Below, piece by piece: positions 31,947 through 37,497 of a stretch of 37,497 nt of DNA. The stretch spans positions 1-37,497 of the forward strand of contig JADHLY010000001.1 in NCBI GenBank assembly GCA_016780385.1. Direction: 5' to 3'. The notes under the pieces are model-generated. The model had not been told where the DNA came from. It saw nothing but the letters and a program-made list of their open reading frames with translations, and did no database searches. Position numbers and translations under genes: made by a program. How positions within the stretch are numbered: the first letter of the stretch is position 1; each line of letters begins with the position of its first letter. Source of the DNA: Flavobacteriales bacterium (lineage in GTDB: Bacteria; Bacteroidota; Bacteroidia; Flavobacteriales_D; Sanyastnellaceae).

Positions 31947-32936
31947 TCAGATTCCTGCGCCCCCGCCTGCCCCGCGGGTCCCCCCAGCGCGATAGGGCCC
32001 CTCGTCAAACTCGTCGACCATGTTGCGGTAGTTCCGATACCGCTCATCGTCTACCGCACCCGTCTCCAACGCCTTTGTCACTGCACACCCTGGCTCATCA
32101 AGGTGCCGGCAGTTGTGGAATTTGCAATCCGGCAACAGCCGAAACATCTCCGGGAAATAATGGTGCAGCGTCTCTTTCTCGATACGCACGAGGCCAAACC
32201 CCTTGATTCCTGGGGTATCGATAATGAAGCCCCCGTTGTCTTCCGGCAAGGGAAACATCTCCGCAAAAGTCGTCGTGTGGCGGCCCTTATCGTGGACATC
32301 CGACACCTCGGCGGTCTTCTGGTCGAGACCGGGAATTAAGGCGTTGAGCAAGGTGGATTTGCCCACTCCGCTGTGTCCGCTGACCAAGTGGATGCCGCCC
32401 TGCATGCGCGCCCTGACCTCATCGAGCCCAATGCCTTCCGTCGCCGAAATCGGCAGGCATTCATAGCCGGCCTCACTGTACATCGTCATCCACGACGCCA
32501 ACAGATCTTCTGCCTCTTCACCGAGCTGCAACAGCACATCGACTTTGTTGAAGAGGAGCGTCGTCGGCACACCGTACGCCTCCGCTGTCACCAGAAAGCG
32601 GTCCACGAATCCACTGGAAGTCGCGGGCTCCACGAGGGTGACCACGAGCCAAGCGCGGTCGAGGTTGGCCGCCACAACGTGCGCTTCGTGGCTGAGGTTG
32701 ACACTGCGGCGGATGATGCGGTTGCGGCGTGGTGCGATTTCGGTAATGACCCCCGTACCGTCTTCCTCTTCGGTCCACGTCACATGGTCGCCGACGGCGA
32801 TGGGGTTGGTCGTGCGCAGGCCCTCCATGCGAAACTTCCCGCGCAACCGGCACTCGACGCGGCGGCCATCGGCCGCTTGGACGTCAGCCCATTTGCCCGT
32901 CGATCGAAATACAATGCCCTGATGCGATTCCTGCAC
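31947..32936 (-). CDS. rsgA: Ribosome small-subunit-dependent GTPase A (circularly permuted GTPase)
   Basis: The product has 329 residues from a GTG start. It is a late 30S assembly factor. An N-terminal OB-fold (VECRLRGKFRMEG, then PIAVGDHVTW) precedes the GTPase motifs in permuted order: NKVD (130-133), the P-loop GHSGVGKST (187-195), GRHTTTFAEMF switch I, then DTPGIKGFGL. The zinc site Cys271-Cys276-His278-Cys284 (CKFHNCRHLDEPGC) follows. The C-terminus is Gly-rich (RAGGTRGAGGGAGI), longer than typical. The GTG lies 43 bp from the divergent ATPase start; GAACTTGC ends 4 nt upstream of it and mirrors the motif of the opposite gene. Confidence 0.95.
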   Translation of the reverse strand: MQESHQGIVFRSTGKWADVQAADGRRVECRLRGKFRMEGLRTTNPIAVGDHVTWTEEEDGTGVITEIAPRRNRIIRRSVNLSHEAHVVAANLDRAWLVVTLVEPATSSGFVDRFLVTAEAYGVPTTLLFNKVDVLLQLGEEAEDLLASWMTMYSEAGYECLPISATEGIGLDEVRARMQGGIHLVSGHSGVGKSTLLNALIPGLDQKTAEVSDVHDKGRHTTTFAEMFPLPEDNGGFIIDTPGIKGFGLVRIEKETLHHYFPEMFRLLPDCKFHNCRHLDEPGCAVTKALETGAVDDERYRNYRNMVDEFDEGPYRAGGTRGAGGGAGI

Positions 32937-32940
32937 GGAT

Positions 32941-32974
32941 GCAAGTTCGCTGAAATCCCGCTATCCTAACTTGC
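32941..32974. promoter_or_regulatory. Symmetric divergent promoter/operator between rsgA and the ABC ATPase gene
   Basis: GCAAGTT (32941-32947) and AACTTGC (32968-32974) form an inverted repeat separated by 20 bp. Each arm carries a (T/G)AACTTGC element resembling -7, placed 4-5 nt before its own start codon. The whole intergenic gap is 43 bp, so the two promoters must overlap. Confidence 0.45.
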
Positions 32975-32979
32975 ACCTC

Positions 32980-33687
32980 ATGCTCCTCGAGGTTCACGGC
33001 ATCACCAAGACATACGGCCCCCAAAAGGCCCTCGACAACGTCAGCTTGTCCGTGCCACGTGGCCAGGTTGTCGGGCTCCTGGGTCCCAACGGCGCCGGCA
33101 AGTCCACCCTCATGCGGTCCATCCTCGGCTACCTGCCCACAGATGGCGGCACGGTGTACTTCGATGGTCAGGACGTTCGCACAGGCGACGATGCACTCAA
33201 AGGCCGCATGGGCTACTTGCCCGAACACAACCCGCTCTATCCCGAGATGTATGTGCGCGAATTCCTCGATTTCATCGCGGGACTCCACGGCGTCAAGGGC
33301 AAAGCAGCCCGGGCCCAGAAAGTGGAAGACACCATCGAACGCGTCGGACTCACACCCGAAGCCCACAAAACGATTTCCGCCCTCTCCAAAGGTTACCGGC
33401 AGCGTGTTGGCCTCGCCCAGGCCATCCTCCACGACCCCGAGCTCCTCATCTTGGACGAGCCCACATCAGGCCTCGACCCCCTTCAGCTCAAGGACATCAG
33501 AGCGCTCATCCGCTCTTTTGGAGAGGAACGCACCGTGATCTTATCGACCCACATCATGCAGGAGGTCGAAGCGATGTGCGACCGCGTGGTCATGATCAAG
33601 CAGGGCCGCATCGTCACCGACGCCCCCCTCACGGACCTCCTCGCACGGGGAGGCCTCGAACAGGTGTTCGACACCCTGGCCAGCTGA
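32980..33687 (+). CDS. ABC transporter ATP-binding protein, GldA-like but short
   Basis: The product has 235 residues from ATG 32980; a TTG three codons upstream is the other candidate. Walker A is GPNGAGKST (35-43), the Q-loop region has GYLPEHNPLYPEMYVREF, the signature is LSKGYRQRVGLAQA (135-148), Walker B is LLILDEPTSGLDP (155-167), and the H-loop His191 is in LSTHIMQEVEAMCDRV. The GYLPEHNPLY phrase and this signature are what I associate with GldA, the ATPase of the Gld ABC transporter of gliding Bacteroidota. GldA proteins I recall are about 300 residues; this one ends about 65 short, soon after the TDAPLTDLL segment. No permease (GldF/GldG) gene is adjacent. It could serve another ABC-2 export system. 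Confidence 0.85.
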   Translation: MLLEVHGITKTYGPQKALDNVSLSVPRGQVVGLLGPNGAGKSTLMRSILGYLPTDGGTVYFDGQDVRTGDDALKGRMGYLPEHNPLYPEMYVREFLDFIAGLHGVKGKAARAQKVEDTIERVGLTPEAHKTISALSKGYRQRVGLAQAILHDPELLILDEPTSGLDPLQLKDIRALIRSFGEERTVILSTHIMQEVEAMCDRVVMIKQGRIVTDAPLTDLLARGGLEQVFDTLAS

Positions 33688-33693
33688 ACGCAA

Positions 33694-33721
33694 AGCGGCC
33701 CACCCCGAAGGGCAGGCCGCT
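33694..33721. terminator. Hairpin between convergent genes, probable terminator
   Basis: AGCGGCC (33694-33700) pairs with GGCCGCT (33715-33721), with an inner CCC-CGAA-GGG stem and a symmetric CA/CA internal loop. The U-tract is short on both sides (CTTTGCG on the minus strand). Its place between the two convergent genes fits a shared terminator. Confidence 0.5.
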
Positions 33722-33748
33722 GCTGAACATCTCGTGGATAGACCCGGC

Positions 33749-35110
33749 TTAGTGCTGCACCAGCACGCGGCTGCGCATTACCCCCTCGGAAGTCCGCACT
33801 TCCAGTACATAGGCTCCAGTGGGCCAAGCATTGCACGGGACCTCCATGGTCTGGCGTCCATTGGATACCCAACGGTCGACCCATCGGCCATCCATCGTCC
33901 GTGCGACAACTGATTCGATGCCAGCCTCCGAAAGAACCCGGAAGTTGTCAGCGGCCGGGTTCGGGTGAACTTTCAAGGTCTTTTCCTGCTCGGCCACCGC
34001 ATTGATTGTTTGGCCCGGGAACAGGATGTTAAGCACCAGCTGCTGGCGCACCAGGCCGTCCATGTCGATCATCAAGGTGTCACAGTGTGTTGAGGTGCAT
34101 TCAAGGAGGTTTCCGACCATCTGAGAGACGGTAAGGCAGACCTCGTAGTTGCCGACCTCTTCGTAGATATGGGTCGGGTTCGGCTCGTCGGACTCATTGC
34201 CGTCGCCGAAGCTCCAGAAATAGTACGTGCCAGCTTCGGGCTCGTCCACATAGGCCATGATGTTGTACGGCAGGGGCACTCCATCCTCGTCCATGGCTTG
34301 CTCGAATTCGAACTCCACCTCGCACTCGTTTTCGGCCTCCTCCTCTTCTTCATCGTCTTCACCGTCGTCTTCCTCATCCTCCTCGTCCTCCTCGTCCCAC
34401 AGGTCCTCCAGGTCTTCCAAGAGCATCTCTAGCTCCACGCAAGCCTCCTCACTTCCATTGGCACAAGCCTCAATCAATTCGAGAATGCCACAGGCCATGT
34501 CAGGGTCAAAGCCGAGTTCGTTGGGCACGTTGAAACCACAGATTTCTTCGAGCCATTCAATCAGAGCGTCAAGCTCTTCCTCGTCGAATTCATCCTCATC
34601 GTCTTCCCCTTCGTCTTCTCCTTCGTCGTCATCCTCATCTCCGTCTTCGTCCTCGTCATCCCAGAGGTCCTCGAATTGATCCATGAGAACGTCGAGTTCA
34701 ACACAAGCCTCCTCGTTTCCGTTATCACACGCCCCAATCAAGACCAGCGCATCGCATGCGAGTTCAATGTCAATGTCCACTTCAAGGGTGTCGGTGGACG
34801 CGCAAACCTCCTCGAGCCACTCGATCAGTTCGGCCCAATCTTCACCCTCCTCCTCGTCATCCTCATCCACTCCACAATCGTCGAGGTACTCGGAATTGGA
34901 CACCCAGACAAAGCTGAATGCAGAGGGAATACAGGTGAAATTCTCACACGGATCGTCCGACACCACGAGCTCCTCATAAGGGCCGTAGACATTGCCCGCC
35001 TCGTCCTCGCAGCCATTCTGGGCGGCCAGCGAAAAACACAGAGCAAAGAAGAAACTGAGGGAAGCCAATCGCTTCCACGAAGCAACCAAGGGGCTAGAAA
35101 TAGTGCACAT
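33749..35110 (-). CDS. Secreted acidic-repeat protein with PKD domain and T9SS type A sorting domain
   Basis: The product has 453 residues from ATG 35110. The signal peptide is SLSFFFALCFSLAA (cut near residue 30). Two homologous modules of about 62 residues, at 90-151 and 178-239, share the frame LIEWLEE(V/I)C, then (D/M)AC..L.LI.AC, then the EEACVEL segment and EDLWD. They are separated and flanked by Asp/Glu runs at 81-91, 151-178 and 239-259. A PKD-like domain lies at about 282-345 (YYFWSFGDGNESDEPNPTH, then YEEVGNYEVCLTVS). The end is a type A sorting domain at 380-453 (KVHPNPAADNF, WPTGAYVLEVRT, RVLVQH), so it is exported across the outer membrane by the T9SS and attached or released. 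The conserved Cys in each repeat may form disulfides, and the acidic runs suggest Ca2+ binding (inference). No known function. Confidence 0.88.
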   Translation of the reverse strand: MCTISSPLVASWKRLASLSFFFALCFSLAAQNGCEDEAGNVYGPYEELVVSDDPCENFTCIPSAFSFVWVSNSEYLDDCGVDEDDEEEGEDWAELIEWLEEVCASTDTLEVDIDIELACDALVLIGACDNGNEEACVELDVLMDQFEDLWDDEDEDGDEDDDEGEDEGEDDEDEFDEEELDALIEWLEEICGFNVPNELGFDPDMACGILELIEACANGSEEACVELEMLLEDLEDLWDEEDEEDEEDDGEDDEEEEEAENECEVEFEFEQAMDEDGVPLPYNIMAYVDEPEAGTYYFWSFGDGNESDEPNPTHIYEEVGNYEVCLTVSQMVGNLLECTSTHCDTLMIDMDGLVRQQLVLNILFPGQTINAVAEQEKTLKVHPNPAADNFRVLSEAGIESVVARTMDGRWVDRWVSNGRQTMEVPCNAWPTGAYVLEVRTSEGVMRSRVLVQH

Positions 35111-35194
35111 ATTCTTGCGATTTCGGCGAATTCCATGAATCGGAACTCCACCAGACAAATACTTTTGTCGGTGAGAAAGTTGTCTCCAGCACAA

Positions 35195-35222
35195 AAAAAG
35201 CCCCGCCGAAGCGGGGCTTTTT
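35195..35222 (-). terminator. Rho-independent terminator of the groESL operon
   Basis: AAAAAGCCCCGC (35195-35206), loop CGAA, GCGGGGCTTTTT (35211-35222): a perfect 12-bp stem 26 bp behind the groEL stop. On the minus strand it ends in seven U. Confidence 0.92.
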
Positions 35223-35247
35223 ATTGTTGTGAATCGCAGGGAAGCGC

Positions 35248-36903
<1,656 letters not shown>

Positions 36904-36919
36904 TTAAATTCAAATGAGA

Positions 36920-37195
36920 TCAGAGCACGGCGAGAATGTCACTCTCGCGCATGATCATGTAATCCTGGTCTTCGAGAGAGAGCTCGGTGCCGGAGTACTT
37001 TCCGTACAACACGGTATCACCGACCTTGACGGTCATGGGCTCGTCCTTCTTGCCATCACCGACGGCAACGACCTTGCCTTTCTGGGGCTTCTCTTTGGCA
37101 GTATCCGGGATGATGATTCCGCTGGCGGTGGTTTCCTCCGCTGCGGCGGGCTCGACCACAACGCGGTCGGCCAATGGCTTGATGTTTACAGACAT
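36920..37195 (-). CDS. groS: Co-chaperonin GroES
   Basis: The product has 91 residues. It is the heptameric lid of GroEL. Motifs are [12 protein letters not shown], the mobile loop [44 protein letters not shown] and [13 protein letters not shown]. It is the first gene of groESL. Downstream of probable secG a terminator separates the two units, so groESL should have its own promoter within 37198-37330. A loose -7-like TAGGTTTTG (minus strand, 37247-37239) is the best candidate; no CIRCE inverted repeat is visible. Confidence 0.97.
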   Translation of the reverse strand: MSVNIKPLADRVVVEPAAAEETTASGIIIPDTAKEKPQKGKVVAVGDGKKDEPMTVKVGDTVLYGKYSGTELSLEDQDYMIMRESDILAVL

Positions 37196-37330
37196 GATGT
37201 GAACGGTTAATGATGAATGTGATGCTTTGCCTGTGGCGCAAAACCTAAAGCCAATCCCGTGCCACTTCTGAATTGAAAGGATAGACCTGACAAAAATTCA
37301 CAGGGACACCCCCTTTTGGCAGACAGGGGC

Positions 37331-37370
37331 AAAAAAAAAATGCCAGCCCGACTGACAGGCTGACATTTTT
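37331..37370 (-). terminator. Rho-independent terminator behind probable secG
   Basis: On the minus strand, AAAAATGTCAGCC (37370-37358) and GGCTGGCATTTTT (37348-37336) pair, with one G-U wobble that works only on this strand, then a run of ten T (37340-37331) completes it. It isolates groESL from the upstream gene. Downstream of it, 37198-37330 holds only the groES leader and promoter. Confidence 0.85.
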
Positions 37371-37387
37371 GCGAGGAAGACCTCGGA

Positions 37388-37497
37388 TCAGTTGGCTGGA
37401 GCCTCCTGCATCGGCGCTGGGGCTTCCGTTGGAACTGGAGCCACAAATTCGTCCTCTTCGAAGCCACCAGTATCGGTAGATCCTCCTGAGAATGCAC
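37388..37497 (-). CDS. secG: C-terminal tail of probable SecG translocase subunit, partial
   Basis: Only the last 35 codons are visible, ending in TGA (37390-37388). The tail is acidic and Ala/Pro-rich (STDTGGFEEDEFVAPVPTEA, then PAPMQEAPAN). Such flexible tails and the position immediately upstream of groES are typical of SecG in Bacteroidota as I recall. The membrane helices that would settle this lie outside the window. It is an inference from context more than from motif. Confidence 0.5.
   Translation of the reverse strand, partial: AFSGGSTDTGGFEEDEFVAPVPTEAPAPMQEAPAN

Noticed and set aside
34330-34650. Apparent simple repeats of TCC/TCG/TCT triplets, considered as tandem-repeat DNA
   Set aside because: They are the minus-strand GAG/GAC/GAA codons of the acidic runs in the T9SS protein, with mixed synonymous codons, so selection is on the protein.
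37198-37330. CIRCE (HrcA) operator upstream of groES
   Set aside because: No TTAGCACTC-N9-GAGTGCTAA-like inverted repeat is present.

Overview
The window is from a fairly GC-rich member of the Bacteroidota, most likely Flavobacteriales-like. The evidence is a type IX secretion (T9SS) C-terminal sorting domain, TonB-dependent/outer-membrane beta-barrel proteins with C-terminal aromatic strands, DUF4924, DUF4834 and YfhO-type proteins, a GldA-like ABC ATPase, a bacterial geranylgeranylglyceryl-phosphate synthase, the probable order secG-groES-groEL, and promoters of the Bacteroidota -7 type (TAnnTTTG/TAnnTTCG). All assignments are by reading protein motifs; no search was run.

Layout. 1-448: 3' end of an outer-membrane receptor. 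477-1220: sirtuin deacylase. 1304-2892: two translationally coupled paralogous membrane proteins. 2907-3136: an ORF-free segment that looks like a structured minus-strand non-coding RNA with its own promoter and terminator. 3290-4375: M42 aminopeptidase. 4377-9441 (minus): a compact five-gene operon encoding an E1/ThiF-like protein of the Rv1355c type, an acyl-amino-acid-synthase/GNAT-like protein, a 7TMR-DISM histidine kinase and two stand-alone receivers. This is the most novel-looking unit and could be a small-molecule production and sensing system. 9580-11823: small hypotheticals, DUF4924 and DUF1853. 11824-16792: a divergent sodium/sugar symporter and a secreted GH2 beta-galactosidase, a likely galactoside-use divergon, followed by an outer-membrane beta-barrel receptor (16845-19388), a DCC-family protein and a FemAB/BioF2-like GNAT. 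21180-26842 (minus): YfhO-like membrane protein, DUF4834 and carB. 26978-28602: alpha/beta hydrolase coupled to GGGP synthase. 28618-31036 (minus): a TonB receptor under a TPP riboswitch, so probably for thiamine or a precursor. 31108-33687: CysQ-like phosphatase, RsgA, GldA-like ATPase. 33749-35110: acidic-repeat T9SS cargo. 35195-37497: groEL, groES and the tail of probable SecG.

Two genome-style features recur. Genes are packed tightly with ATGA, GTGA and TAATG stop/start overlaps. Several -7 promoter elements lie only 4-12 nt before the start codon, which predicts leaderless or nearly leaderless mRNAs. No tRNA, rRNA, insertion sequence, CRISPR array or prophage gene was seen; the content looks like core chromosome with one accessory-looking signalling operon.
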